44,240 nucleotides of DNA from an uncultured Alphaproteobacteria bacterium (GTDB taxonomy: Bacteria; Pseudomonadota; Alphaproteobacteria; RF32; CAG-239): NCBI GenBank assembly GCA_949297415.1, contig CASFSV010000029.1, positions 1 through 44,240 on the forward strand. The letters run 5' to 3'. Under the pieces are notes generated by a model, which saw only the letters and a program-made list of their open reading frames with translations, ran no database searches and had not been told where the DNA came from. This document shows positions 26,896-37,510 of the stretch, piece after piece. Position numbers and translations under genes: made by a program. Every line of letters begins with the position of its first letter. Position 1 is the first letter of the stretch.

Positions 26896-27186
26896 ATGCA
26901 AGTAAAGCCTTTACGCGAAAACGTTTTAATCAAACGCGTTGAAGAAGAAAATAAAACTGCAGGTGGTATTATCCTGCCCGATACAGCGAAAGAAAAGCCC
27001 AGCGAGGGAGTTGTTATTGCTGCCGGTGAAGGGCCAAGAACTCCTGATGGAAAAATTTTGCCGATGAGCGTTAAAGTGGGAGACCATATTTTGTTTAGCA
27101 AATGGTCTGGAACTGAAGTTAAAATTGACGGCGAACCTCATTTGATTATCAAAGAGGGCGATATTTTGGCTGTTGTGGAAAGATAA
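26896..27186 (+). CDS. groES: Co-chaperonin GroES
   Basis: The lid of the GroEL folding chamber. 96 residues, the normal length. The mobile loop [20 protein letters not shown] (about residues 16-35) and the C-terminal GDILAVVER are standard. GGGAG lies 9 nt before the ATG. It is the first gene of a two-gene operon with groEL 19 nt downstream. Confidence 0.96.
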   Translation: MQVKPLRENVLIKRVEEENKTAGGIILPDTAKEKPSEGVVIAAGEGPRTPDGKILPMSVKVGDHILFSKWSGTEVKIDGEPHLIIKEGDILAVVER

Positions 27187-27190
27187 TTAG

Positions 27191-28852
<1,662 letters not shown>

Positions 28853-28870
28853 TTTTTTATTGCTTATTTG

Positions 28871-28897
28871 ACAGCCGGATTTTTTCCGGCTGTTTTT
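28871..28897 (+). terminator. Terminator after groEL
   Basis: A perfect 9-bp stem ACAGCCGGA (28871-28879) with TCCGGCTGT (28885-28893), followed by T5. Confidence 0.88.
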
Positions 28898-28969
28898 GTT
28901 TGTATAAACTTAATTTTAATTATTGTCTGTTATCCTAATACACAACAGGTGTTTTTTAGGATATTTGAA

Positions 28970-31900
28970 ATGGAACTGCTTAAACGTATTTTTGGCATTA
29001 ATATTTTGTTTTTATTCCTTTTGGGTGCAGTTAATGAGGCGAAAGCTATCTCATTTGCCGGTTTTGCATATCAAAATGCAAAGCAAGCAAATATCATTGC
29101 TATTAAAAATTATCTGAAAAAAGGTTATAAGATTGATTCCCTTTCTCCAAATGGCTATACGGCGTTATGTTATGCGGCTGCTTATAATGATTATCCGGCA
29201 TATAGCCGTCTACGCAATTTAGGCGCTGATGAAAATCATGAGTGTATGCAAAAGGTTAATCCGGCTTATGTGCGAGATTTGGCTCAGAGATATGATGCTG
29301 TTGCTTCGCATCCTAATTATGCTTCTAATTTGGCAGATTCCGATACGTCTAAAAAATATTTAATCGCAGGGACTGCTTTAGCAGGAACTGCAGCTGCGGT
29401 TGCTTTATTAGCAGATAGCGGTAGCGGCAGTTCTTCGGGAAATGTATGTCCGGAAGGGCAGAAATGGGATGGAACGCAATGTGTTGATATTAAATGTCCG
29501 GAAGGTACTCAGTTGGTTGGTAATGAATGTGTAGATACTTCCTGTCCGACTGGGCAAAAATGGAATGGCTCTAAATGTGTTGATATCGAATGTCCGGAAA
29601 ATACTCATTTGGTAGGAAATAATTGTGTTGCTGATGATATTGATATTGATAATGATAATGATCAGGATGTGTATGGTATTTATTCGGAAGAAGAAGATGT
29701 TTACAACTTGCGTTCAGATTCAGAATATCCCGACAAAGAAGCGAATATTAATATAGATAATAAAGGTAATGGTAACGTTTATGGTATTTATGGCTTTGGC
29801 AATATTAGAAATGCTGATGTTGCAGATAACGGAAATGTAGGTACAGGTAATATTGTTATCAATAATCAGGGAACGGGAAATGTATTTGGTATTTATTCTC
29901 ATGTTGATGATATTTCTTTTTTGAAAGAAGCTTATGTGGCTTTAGGGCAATTTGGTGGAACTGCTTATGGTAATCTTGAAATAAATAATCAGGGAGGTGG
30001 TAGTGTTATAGGTGTCTATGGCGATGTTCGTGCTTATAATGCGAGAACCAATTTTGCGGGAAGTAAAGCTGAAGGTAATATTACTATTCATAGTGATGGT
30101 GATATTTATGGGTTGAGTGGTTATACTAATGCTACTAATTCGCTTTCTTATGATGGTGGGGGAGATGTAAAAGGTAGTATCAATTTATATAGCTCAGGTG
30201 ATGGTGATATTTACGGAATGGCGGTTAGTCCAGACGGTATTCCAGAAGTAGGACAACCTGAAGAGGGGGGAACATTACGTAATTGGTTTGCTTATAATTC
30301 CGCAGTTTATTGGGACGGAGCGGGACCGACAGAAGGAGCTACTACTGCTACGGGTATAATTAATATTCATAATACCGGAAATGGTAATGTTTATGGTATG
30401 CATGGTGGTGTTGAACTTCAGAATGCAATTCATCAAGGAGGTGTTGATGAGGATGGAAAGCCGATTGGTGTTGCTGATGGATTGATAAATATTGTTAATT
30501 TGGGAAATGGCGATGTTTATGGTATGTACACTCTGGGGGGAAATGATGGTACATCTGCAAATATAGGTAATATCACTAATGAAGGGGCTCATTCGGTTAT
30601 TAGTATTGTTAATGCCGGTAATGGGGTAACTGCTGGTTTGTATGGTGGAAAAGATGCTTATATTGAAAATTCCGGTGATATAAATATTAATAACTTGGGT
30701 AATGGGGCTGTATATGGAATTTATGGTTCTGACGGCGCGGATATTCGTAATGGCGGTTTAATTAATATTTATAGTCAAAGTTATCAGGATAGTGTTACCG
30801 GACAGACTTATTCTCCTTCTCAAAATAGTAACGCATCTGTTTATGGAATTTATGCAGGATTGCAAGCTTCTGTTGCTAATGTTTTTGCTCAAGATAATGA
30901 GATAAATAGTGGTGAAATGCGAATTAATCATCTCGGTAATGGTAATGTTTATGGAATTTATAGCGGAGGAGATGCTTATAACGCTAAAATTCAGTCTAAT
31001 TGGATTTGGGAGACGGCATATAATCCTGAAACGAATAGCTGGGAATATGTTTTAGATGAAGATGGAAATAAAATTCCTGCTGGATTTAGTTCAGGGCAGG
31101 TTGCTCAAGTTTCAAATATTGTTAACCATGGTGATGGTGATGTGTATGCATTGTATGCTAAAGGTAATGTCCATAATGTTTATCAGCAGCGTGAATATGA
31201 TGATAAATATGGCTATTCTGATGAGGGTATTGCCAGCGGAATTATTAATGTGCTTAATGTAGGAAATGGTAATGTTTTCGGTTTGTATTCTTATGGAGAA
31301 GGACAAACAGTTTCTAATCGTGGGGAAACGTCTATTGTTAATTTGGTTAACACCGGAGATGGCGTAACAACCGGATTACGAGGCGGGCAAGGAAGTTATA
31401 TTGAAAATTCAGGCGAAATCAATATTAATAATTTAGGTAGTGGTACGGCTGTTGGTATTTATGGTGGGGCTAACTCAAATATTATAAATAGCGGTACGAT
31501 TGATATTTATCGTGAAGCTTATGAAGATGAAGAAACTGGGCAGACCTATAATCCCGATGGTGAAAAAGGTGGTACTGCTTATGGTATTTATGCGGAAAGT
31601 GGTTCATATGTTACAAATACCGGTACTATTACAGTTACCGGTGCTGAAAAAGGAACGGGTATTTATTTGGAAGCAGGCGGAACGCTTGAAAATAGCGGAA
31701 CGGTTATTTTTAATGGTTCGTCTGATGCTTCTATTCAAGAAAATGGCGATGCCATTGATATTTATGGTGATGGAACAGAGAGAGCTTCTGTGAACTTAAA
31801 TGATTTAGGTGGGGAAGTTATTTTAAGTCAAGGCGGACGCTTTTTTGCGGATAGTTTAACAGGTGATATGAGTGTTTCTGAAAAAACTGTTTTGGGGGAT

Positions 31901-33088
31901 TTTAAAGATAAGTATGTGTTAACAGGTTCTTTGCAAGCAGAAAATGTCGAAGATTTAAACTTAAATTCTAAATCGGCTATGTTTGAAGCTAGTTCTCAGA
32001 AAAATGAAAATGATGGATATGACGTTGTTATGACACGTCAGAATTTTAATGATATAATTGATGATGGTAATATTTCTAATTATCTTGAAAACAATTATGT
32101 TGGTGAAAATGGAAGTAAGATTTTTGATAGTTTGAAAACCGCAGGCGATAAAGATACTCTTAATCAGAAAGCTGCAAATCTTTTAGGAACGGATATGTTA
32201 CCAAATTTCCGTCGTGAGGATGCTTTACTTTATCATAATTTAAGTCAACAATTTAATGATAATTTATTTAATCAACCTAATCAAAATTATATTGGCGGAT
32301 ATAAATATATTGATATTTCAACAGATGCTGACGGTACACTTATGGGAACCGATGGTCAGGCTCATGTTGCTTATGGTATGATGAAAAATAAAAACGATAA
32401 TGGTGTTACCTATGGTTTAGGGGCTAGTATTGCTAAGCTTAATAGCGATTATGATAATGGTTCTAAACGTGATGCCAATATTTTTGGTGTATGGGCTCCA
32501 GTTGGATATGATTTTAAAAATGGTGCACAATGGTACTCTAAATTGTACTTGGGTTATGTTGATGGCTCTTATGATCGTATAACTGATTTGCAGAAATATT
32601 CCGCAGATATTAATGAATATCAATATGGATTGAGTAATGAAGTTCGCTATGACTTGAGTTTGGGTGGCGGTGTTACATTTAGCCCATTAGCTGAATTAAA
32701 TTTGTTTGGCGTTTATAGCGATGGTTATGATGAGGGGAACGATGAAGGAGCTATTCATACAGATAGCCAAAATGATTTATCTTTAGAAGGTGGAATTGGT
32801 GCTTATTTGGCTAAAAAACTTGACTTTTCTAATGATAGCCATTTGACGGTTCAGATTGGTGGTGTTTATTATGTCGAATTTCTTGATCCAGATGACGGCT
32901 TTGATGCTTCTGTATCCGCATTTGACGATAAATATAAATTAGCACATAAGTCAGATGACGGTAGAGCTGTTTTGTCTGCTAGAGTTAATTATAATTATAA
33001 AGATATTACACTTTACGGAAATATTGAAAAAGAAACTTCTAATGATAAAAGTCTTTTGATTGATGCCGGTGTGCAATATAAGTTTTAA
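28970..33088 (+). CDS. Large autotransporter with N-terminal ankyrin-like and Cys-rich modules
   Basis: A 1372-residue type V secreted protein. Order: signal peptide (1-26, IFGINILFLFLLGAVNEAKA); ankyrin-like helices (about 28-98, NGYTALCYAAAYNDYP); hydrophobic Ala/Gly stretch (about 131-147); four Cys modules of about 16 residues (159-221, CPxGxxxxGxxCVD type); a passenger of about 850 residues with recurring GNGNVYGIYG-like strands, probably a beta-helix; then a C-terminal barrel (about 1105-1372) ending in QYKF with the terminal aromatic residue. The start at 28970 has AGGA 9 nt upstream. The longer reading from 28868 begins inside the groEL terminator and is rejected. It is probably a surface adhesin or similar. 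Confidence 0.85.
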   Translation: MELLKRIFGINILFLFLLGAVNEAKAISFAGFAYQNAKQANIIAIKNYLKKGYKIDSLSPNGYTALCYAAAYNDYPAYSRLRNLGADENHECMQKVNPAYVRDLAQRYDAVASHPNYASNLADSDTSKKYLIAGTALAGTAAAVALLADSGSGSSSGNVCPEGQKWDGTQCVDIKCPEGTQLVGNECVDTSCPTGQKWNGSKCVDIECPENTHLVGNNCVADDIDIDNDNDQDVYGIYSEEEDVYNLRSDSEYPDKEANINIDNKGNGNVYGIYGFGNIRNADVADNGNVGTGNIVINNQGTGNVFGIYSHVDDISFLKEAYVALGQFGGTAYGNLEINNQGGGSVIGVYGDVRAYNARTNFAGSKAEGNITIHSDGDIYGLSGYTNATNSLSYDGGGDVKGSINLYSSGDGDIYGMAVSPDGIPEVGQPEEGGTLRNWFAYNSAVYWDGAGPTEGATTATGIINIHNTGNGNVYGMHGGVELQNAIHQGGVDEDGKPIGVADGLINIVNLGNGDVYGMYTLGGNDGTSANIGNITNEGAHSVISIVNAGNGVTAGLYGGKDAYIENSGDININNLGNGAVYGIYGSDGADIRNGGLINIYSQSYQDSVTGQTYSPSQNSNASVYGIYAGLQASVANVFAQDNEINSGEMRINHLGNGNVYGIYSGGDAYNAKIQSNWIWETAYNPETNSWEYVLDEDGNKIPAGFSSGQVAQVSNIVNHGDGDVYALYAKGNVHNVYQQREYDDKYGYSDEGIASGIINVLNVGNGNVFGLYSYGEGQTVSNRGETSIVNLVNTGDGVTTGLRGGQGSYIENSGEININNLGSGTAVGIYGGANSNIINSGTIDIYREAYEDEETGQTYNPDGEKGGTAYGIYAESGSYVTNTGTITVTGAEKGTGIYLEAGGTLENSGTVIFNGSSDASIQENGDAIDIYGDGTERASVNLNDLGGEVILSQGGRFFADSLTGDMSVSEKTVLGDFKDKYVLTGSLQAENVEDLNLNSKSAMFEASSQKNENDGYDVVMTRQNFNDIIDDGNISNYLENNYVGENGSKIFDSLKTAGDKDTLNQKAANLLGTDMLPNFRREDALLYHNLSQQFNDNLFNQPNQNYIGGYKYIDISTDADGTLMGTDGQAHVAYGMMKNKNDNGVTYGLGASIAKLNSDYDNGSKRDANIFGVWAPVGYDFKNGAQWYSKLYLGYVDGSYDRITDLQKYSADINEYQYGLSNEVRYDLSLGGGVTFSPLAELNLFGVYSDGYDEGNDEGAIHTDSQNDLSLEGGIGAYLAKKLDFSNDSHLTVQIGGVYYVEFLDPDDGFDASVSAFDDKYKLAHKSDDGRAVLSARVNYNYKDITLYGNIEKETSNDKSLLIDAGVQYKF
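29446..29632 (+). repeat. Four Cys-rich repeats in the autotransporter
   Basis: Four copies of a unit of about 16 codons with the pattern C-P-x-G-x-x-x-x-x-G-x-x-C-V-D. Copies 1 and 3 (GQKW type) and copies 2 and 4 (THLV/TQLV type) are closest to each other, implying that a two-unit block was duplicated. Each unit could form one disulfide. Confidence 0.8.
29740..31660 (+). repeat. Repeat array in the autotransporter passenger
   Basis: The strand motif INNLGNGNVYGIYG and its variants recur at least ten times (for example near 29762, 29870, 30375, 30505, 30700, 30935, 31125, 31262 and 31435), spaced irregularly by loops of very different length. This is typical of a beta-helix or adhesin passenger. 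The DNA copies are diverged, so it is a protein-level repeat. Confidence 0.8.
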
Positions 33089-33101
33089 GTGAGAGGAAAA
33101 T

Positions 33102-33836
33102 ATGGAAAAATTTATTTTATATATTAAACAGGGTAAAGGAATTGGTGCGCTCTTTTTATTAGCCGCAGCTGTATTGATTACCATGATGTTGGCCATTTCT
33201 CTTAGAAATTCGTATTCTGAAGTGAAGCCGGAAATTATGTTGGTGGCTAATGAATTTTTGCCGTTGACGGTTAAGGATGGTCAAGTTGTGCAACCTGTTG
33301 ATACTTATAAAAAAGTTGATATTGATTTAGGACAACAAGGTAAGCCTGAAGATTTGTTTTCAGTTGTTTTGGATACCAGAACTGATGCTAAAGCGCCGGC
33401 TATGAATGAATTGGGGATTTTTATTACCAAAGATGTTGTTTATTTATCATCTCCAAATCAAATTAAACGTATTCAATTTCAAGATGGGGAATTCACTAAA
33501 GAAAATTTTCCGGAAATAGTTGATAATGCTGTTGGTGCTGTTTCTGCTATTGTGGTTTTAGTTTTGTTAATCTTTTTCTTTGTTACATATTTAGTTAAAA
33601 CCGGTTTTGTTGTTTTGTTTATGTCTTTGATTTTAAAGATATTGAAAAAGAAGGAGTTAATTAGTACATCATCTTTGATGCGTTTGAGTGCTGTTACTGT
33701 TGCCGGTGTGGAGTTTTTAGTTTTTGCATTGGATTTAATACTTGATTCTGCGACGTTAGGCATTGTGCGTTTTGGTATTGCTTTTGTTCTTGTTTTAGTT
33801 TTCGTTTTTAAATTTTTGCTAAATGAGAATAAATAA
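33102..33836 (+). CDS. Membrane protein, possibly DUF1189-like
   Basis: A 244-residue integral membrane protein. One helix lies near the N-terminus (about 15-32, IGALFLLAAAVLITMMLAI), followed by a soluble domain of about 110 residues (40-145) with short beta-like segments. Three or four C-terminal helices follow (about 147-172, 173-190, 200-215, 220-240). The topology and the VVLDTRTD phrase in the extracytoplasmic domain recall the DUF1189 family, but this is a weak assignment. It follows the autotransporter by 13 nt, so the two are probably co-transcribed. It ends before a strong terminator. Confidence 0.6.
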   Translation: MEKFILYIKQGKGIGALFLLAAAVLITMMLAISLRNSYSEVKPEIMLVANEFLPLTVKDGQVVQPVDTYKKVDIDLGQQGKPEDLFSVVLDTRTDAKAPAMNELGIFITKDVVYLSSPNQIKRIQFQDGEFTKENFPEIVDNAVGAVSAIVVLVLLIFFFVTYLVKTGFVVLFMSLILKILKKKELISTSSLMRLSAVTVAGVEFLVFALDLILDSATLGIVRFGIAFVLVLVFVFKFLLNENK

Positions 33837-33853
33837 ATTACTGATGTTATCCG

Positions 33854-33882
33854 AAAAAATCCCCTTGCTGGGGGATTTTTTG
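33854..33882 (+). terminator. Terminator after the membrane protein gene
   Basis: AAAAAATCCCC pairs with GGGGATTTTTT around a 5-6 nt loop, with T6 forming part of the right arm. Confidence 0.85.
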
Positions 33883-33986
33883 TTTGTGTGCATATGATGT
33901 GGTAAAACTATCTTTTTACTTGATTATATAACCAGATGTAGTTTACTTTTATATTATGTTAATTGATATATAAGTTAGGAGCTCTT

Positions 33987-35504
33987 ATGTCTTTTCGTTT
34001 TTGCTGTTTGCTTTTGGTGTGTATGGGAGTTAACTTTCATACTGCTTGGGCTACGTATACTTATAAAGAAGATGATACTCGTATGGTTAATGGTGTCTTG
34101 TATGATATTAACGGAGATCCAGTTACGGGTAATTATGAGCTCTTTTATGAAAATAATATCAGAAAAAGTTTGATGCCTTATGTTGACGGTATGTTAAATG
34201 GGGTCGGAACTCTTTATAATGAACGCGGAATAAAAGAAGCCGATATGCCTTTTATTAATGGAAAATTGGAGGGCGTGGCTTTAGTTTATTATGAAGATGG
34301 TAATCTTAAAGAAAAAGTTCCTTACCGCGGTGGTAAAGTTAATGGCGTGATGCGGACGTTTTATAAAAATGGTCAAGTTAAAGATAGAATATCCTACGAT
34401 GCTGATGTAAGAAATGGTACGGCTAAGTCTTATTATGAAGATGGTAATCTAAAGGAACTCTATAATTATACAGATGGTCAAAAAGAAGGAGATGCTACTG
34501 TTTATTTTTATGATGGCAGCGTTGCTGAGAAACTGCGCTATAGCGGAGATGTTATTGTGGGAGAGCGGACGATTTATTATAAGAGTGGACGCGTTAAATC
34601 TCGCATGAGCTATGATTTAGGCAAAAAAAACGGTGATATGCAAAATTATTTTGAGAGTGGCGGTTTAGCAGCTGTTATTCCTTATAAAGATGATGTTATT
34701 GAGGGGGAAGGGACTTTTTATACAGAAGATGGTGTTCTTAATTTAACCGTCAATTATAAAAATAATATTCGGGATGGTTTGGCTCGTGCTTATTTTCCGA
34801 ACGGTGCGGTTAAATTATCTGTAGAATATAAAAATGATGTTAAAAACGGGGTAGAAACAGAATATTTTGAAGATGGAAAAATTAAGACGGAAATGCCTTA
34901 TGTTAATGGAATTGTTAATGGTGTTGGACGCGAGTATTATGAATCCTCTAAACTTAAAATGGAGATGACTTATGTTAATGCCGTTGCGAACGGTGTGGCG
35001 AAGTTTTATGATGAAAGTGGTAAGTTGTCTGTAGAGGCTTTTTATAAAGATGGTAAGAAAGATGGGCTTCAGAAGAATTTTGATGAAGATGGAAAGCTTG
35101 TTTCTGAAAGTAACTTTGCTAAAGATGTCTTGAGCGGTGAATATAAGGAATTTTATGATTCAGGTAAGGTTAAGTCTACGGCTAATTATACCAATGGTGT
35201 GTTGGAAGGATTGACGCTTGTTTATGATGAGGAAGGAAATTTATCTTACGAAATTCCTTATGTTAAAAATAGAAAAGAAGGGAAAGTAAAGCGTTATTAT
35301 CCAACTGGTGAGCTTATGGGGGAAGTTTCTTATGAAAAAGGTAAAAAACATGGTATGTTAGATGCGTATAATCCGGATGGTACTTTAATGGCAAAAGTCT
35401 TATTTAATAAAGATGAGGCTATTAAAGGTTATAGTCTAAATCATGGTAAGGATCCTGTGTTGATGTCTGATGATGAATTGAAACTTATTAATGAAGCATA
35501 TTAG
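33987..35504 (+). CDS. Secreted MORN-type (YwqK-like) repeat protein
   Basis: A 505-residue protein with a signal peptide (about 1-22, FRFCCLLLVCMGVNFHTAWA). It is followed by about 18 tandem repeats of 23 residues with the core YYEDGxLKxxxxYxNGxxxG, the MORN-variant repeat also annotated as 'YwqK family antitoxin'. No toxin partner is nearby and the signal peptide argues against an antitoxin role. It is more likely a periplasmic or surface beta-sheet scaffold. ATG 33987 has TTAGGAG 5 nt upstream. It is a single-gene unit with a terminator on each side. Confidence 0.82.
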   Translation: MSFRFCCLLLVCMGVNFHTAWATYTYKEDDTRMVNGVLYDINGDPVTGNYELFYENNIRKSLMPYVDGMLNGVGTLYNERGIKEADMPFINGKLEGVALVYYEDGNLKEKVPYRGGKVNGVMRTFYKNGQVKDRISYDADVRNGTAKSYYEDGNLKELYNYTDGQKEGDATVYFYDGSVAEKLRYSGDVIVGERTIYYKSGRVKSRMSYDLGKKNGDMQNYFESGGLAAVIPYKDDVIEGEGTFYTEDGVLNLTVNYKNNIRDGLARAYFPNGAVKLSVEYKNDVKNGVETEYFEDGKIKTEMPYVNGIVNGVGREYYESSKLKMEMTYVNAVANGVAKFYDESGKLSVEAFYKDGKKDGLQKNFDEDGKLVSESNFAKDVLSGEYKEFYDSGKVKSTANYTNGVLEGLTLVYDEEGNLSYEIPYVKNRKEGKVKRYYPTGELMGEVSYEKGKKHGMLDAYNPDGTLMAKVLFNKDEAIKGYSLNHGKDPVLMSDDELKLINEAY

Positions 35505-35552
35505 TTTGAAAATGCTAAAGTGGGTTTCTTTTTAGAGGTCTTTATTATATAA

Positions 35553-35592
35553 TAAAATAAACCCCGCATTTTGTACGGGGTCTATTTTATTG
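35553..35592. terminator. Bidirectional terminator between convergent genes
   Basis: ACCCCG (35561-35566) pairs with CGGGGT (35576-35581), and AAAATA/TATTTT flanks extend the stem. It sits between the convergent repeat-protein gene and the UDP-glucose dehydrogenase gene and can serve both. Confidence 0.75.
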
Positions 35593-35598
35593 TTTTAT

Positions 35599-36903
35599 TT
35601 AAAGCTTTCTGCCTAAACTTATTATTTCAAAGCCGAGCTCTTTTGCTTTTTTGCAATCAAATGTATTGCGGTAGTCTGCTATTTGTGGTTTTGTTAATAG
35701 CATTTTGATTTTCTCTAAATCCAATTCTTTAAATTCAGCCCAGTCGGTTAAAACAGCAAGGGCATCAGCACCGCCAATGGCTTCATATGCAGAATTGCAA
35801 TATGTAATCATATTGCCTAAAATTACTTTTGTATTTGGCATTGCTTGTGGGTCATATAAGCGAATATTTACATCGTGTGCCAACATAATTTCGATAATTT
35901 GTAAAGCCGGAGATTCACGGCAATCGTCTGTTCCACCTTTGAAAGCACTTCCTAGAACAGCAATCGTCGGATTTTTCTTGTCTGAAACCATGTCTAGGAT
36001 ACGTTTGGCCATATTAATTTTACGGCGTTCGTTACCTTTAATTGTTGTTTCGATTAAAGATAAGTCTACACCATTAAATTTTCCCATGTAGGCCATGGCA
36101 TTGGTGTCTTTTGGGAAACAGAAGCCGCCATATCCAGGACCAGGCACTAAGAATTTGGCTCCAATACGAGAGTCTAATCCCATACCTTTAGCTACTTCAT
36201 AAATATCGGCTCCAGATGTTTCGCAGAAGTCTGCCATTTCATTGATGTATTGAATCTTCATAGCTAAAAAGGCATTTGATGCATATTTTATAGTTTCTGA
36301 AGATTGGCGGGAAACGTATAAAATTGTGCATTTATCTTTGAAAGGTTCATATAATGTACGGATGACATCTTTGGCACGTTCCGAGTTAGCACCAACAATA
36401 ATTCTGTCTGGATTGAAGAAGTCATGTACAGCAAAACCTTCACGCAAAAATTCAGGTAAAGATATAACATCAAAATCAGCTGTAGGGTTAGTTCTACGAA
36501 TGATGTCTTCAACGGCATTGCCAGTATTAACTGGTACAGTCGATTTTATGGCGATGACCGTGTATCCGCTTAAATAGTGTGCTAATTCTTCTGCAGCAGC
36601 TTTGATATATTTCATATCGGCTTCTTTAGTTATCGGGTTGGGCGGAGTACCAACGGCTAAAATGACTAAATCTGCATTAGGAATGCTGTTTGCAAATGAG
36701 GTAGAGAACGTTACTTTGCCATTTGCAGTATTTTTTTGAAATAAATCTTCTAGTCCTTCTTCAAAGATAGTAACTTTGCCTGATTTGAGCATATTGATTT
36801 TTTTCTCATCAATATCTAAACATATAACATCATTACCAAGTTCTGCCAGACCTACACCTGTGGGAAGTCCAACATAACCTGTTCCGATAACTGTAATTTT
36901 CAT
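35599..36903 (-). CDS. UDP-glucose 6-dehydrogenase
   Basis: A 434-residue NAD-dependent enzyme that oxidises UDP-glucose to UDP-glucuronate for capsule, exopolysaccharide or LPS sugars. It has the N-terminal Rossmann motif GTGYVGLPTGVGLAELG, KSTVPVNTG, LPEFLREG, the catalytic cysteine in PGPGYGGFCFPKD (about residue 260) and the C-terminal domain with AVLGSAFKGGTDDCRESPAL. A GDP-mannose dehydrogenase is less likely given PGYGGFCFPKD. AGGAGA precedes the ATG. It stands alone, although the CgeB-like glycosyltransferase upstream could use products of the pathway. Confidence 0.92.
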   Translation of the reverse strand: MKITVIGTGYVGLPTGVGLAELGNDVICLDIDEKKINMLKSGKVTIFEEGLEDLFQKNTANGKVTFSTSFANSIPNADLVILAVGTPPNPITKEADMKYIKAAAEELAHYLSGYTVIAIKSTVPVNTGNAVEDIIRRTNPTADFDVISLPEFLREGFAVHDFFNPDRIIVGANSERAKDVIRTLYEPFKDKCTILYVSRQSSETIKYASNAFLAMKIQYINEMADFCETSGADIYEVAKGMGLDSRIGAKFLVPGPGYGGFCFPKDTNAMAYMGKFNGVDLSLIETTIKGNERRKINMAKRILDMVSDKKNPTIAVLGSAFKGGTDDCRESPALQIIEIMLAHDVNIRLYDPQAMPNTKVILGNMITYCNSAYEAIGGADALAVLTDWAEFKELDLEKIKMLLTKPQIADYRNTFDCKKAKELGFEIISLGRKL

Positions 36904-36932
36904 TATAAGTCTCCTAAGTTTTTGATGCGCTT

Positions 36933-36960
36933 ATTCTAGCTTATAGTTTTGTTTTTGCAA
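36933..36960 (-). promoter_or_regulatory. Possible promoter of the UDP-glucose dehydrogenase gene
   Basis: On the minus strand: TTGCAA (36955-36960), a 16-nt spacer and TAGAAT (36933-36938), about 30 nt before the ATG. Moderate matches only. Confidence 0.4.
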
Positions 36961-37054
36961 TGTTTAAAATCGAGATGTTTATAATATGAGAAACGGAGCT
37001 GCGTATGTTTTTGTTTTAGATGTTGCGATTTTTCTGAGACTTGTTAAAATAGGA

Positions 37055-37060
37055 TATAAT
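37055..37060 (+). promoter_or_regulatory. -10 box for the Spy/CpxP-like gene
   Basis: A perfect TATAAT 22 nt before the ATG at 37083. No convincing -35 box. The short distance leaves a leader of about 15 nt that just contains the AGGAG site. Confidence 0.4.
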
Positions 37061-37082
37061 TTATTGATATAGGAGAATTTTG

Positions 37083-37367
37083 ATGGGGAAATTTAGAATA
37101 ATTTTAACAGCTTTGTTGGTTTGTGCGGCTTCTAATGTTTTTGCGGCAGATATTACGTCGGATAGTCTTAAATTGACAGATGAACAGAATAAGAAATTGA
37201 TTGAATTAAAGGATAATCTTCAAGCAGAAGTTCAGCCTATTTGGGAAGAAGTTGAAAGCGGACGTAATCGGATTATGGAAATTGAAAAACGCTATTTTGA
37301 GGAGTTTTGGAATATCTTAACTGATGAGCAAAAGAAAGAATTTGCTAAATTGAATAAAGTGGAGTAA
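37083..37367 (+). CDS. Small periplasmic Spy/CpxP-like protein
   Basis: A 94-residue protein with a clear signal peptide (about 1-21, ending SNVFAA). The mature part is helical and contains two LTDEQ motifs (LTDEQNKKL and LTDEQKKEF), the hallmark of the Spy/CpxP/zinc-resistance group of periplasmic chaperone-like proteins. The mature protein is shorter than Spy or CpxP, with one helical hairpin. ATG 37083 is preceded by AGGAG. It shares a bidirectional terminator with dnaK and may belong to an envelope-stress response. Confidence 0.62.
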   Translation: MGKFRIILTALLVCAASNVFAADITSDSLKLTDEQNKKLIELKDNLQAEVQPIWEEVESGRNRIMEIEKRYFEEFWNILTDEQKKEFAKLNKVE

Positions 37368-37459
37368 TTTCCTAATAAGGATGATTGGTTTAATAAGATA
37401 GATGTATTGTGTATAATTACATTTTGCAAGTTTGTTATTTATTAGTTCGCAATATTATA

Positions 37460-37495
37460 AAAAAAACGCAGGTTTTTATGCCTGCGTTTTTTTTT
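37460..37495. terminator. Bidirectional terminator between the Spy-like gene and dnaK
   Basis: ACGCAGG (37466-37472) pairs with CCTGCGT (37481-37487), with A6 on the left and T9 on the right, so it works on both strands. Confidence 0.85.
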
Positions 37496-37510
37496 GATAG
37501 TTGATGTTGA

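Noticed and set aside
28868..28969. 34-codon extension of the autotransporter
   Set aside because: It begins inside the groEL terminator stem. The signal peptide starts properly at 28970.
29640..31660. Repeats that might suggest a CRISPR array
   Set aside because: They are in-frame, diverged, of irregular spacing, and encode a beta-helix-like passenger.
33987..35504. Antitoxin of a toxin-antitoxin pair
   Set aside because: The repeat family carries that label in databases, but the protein has a signal peptide and no toxin-like neighbour.
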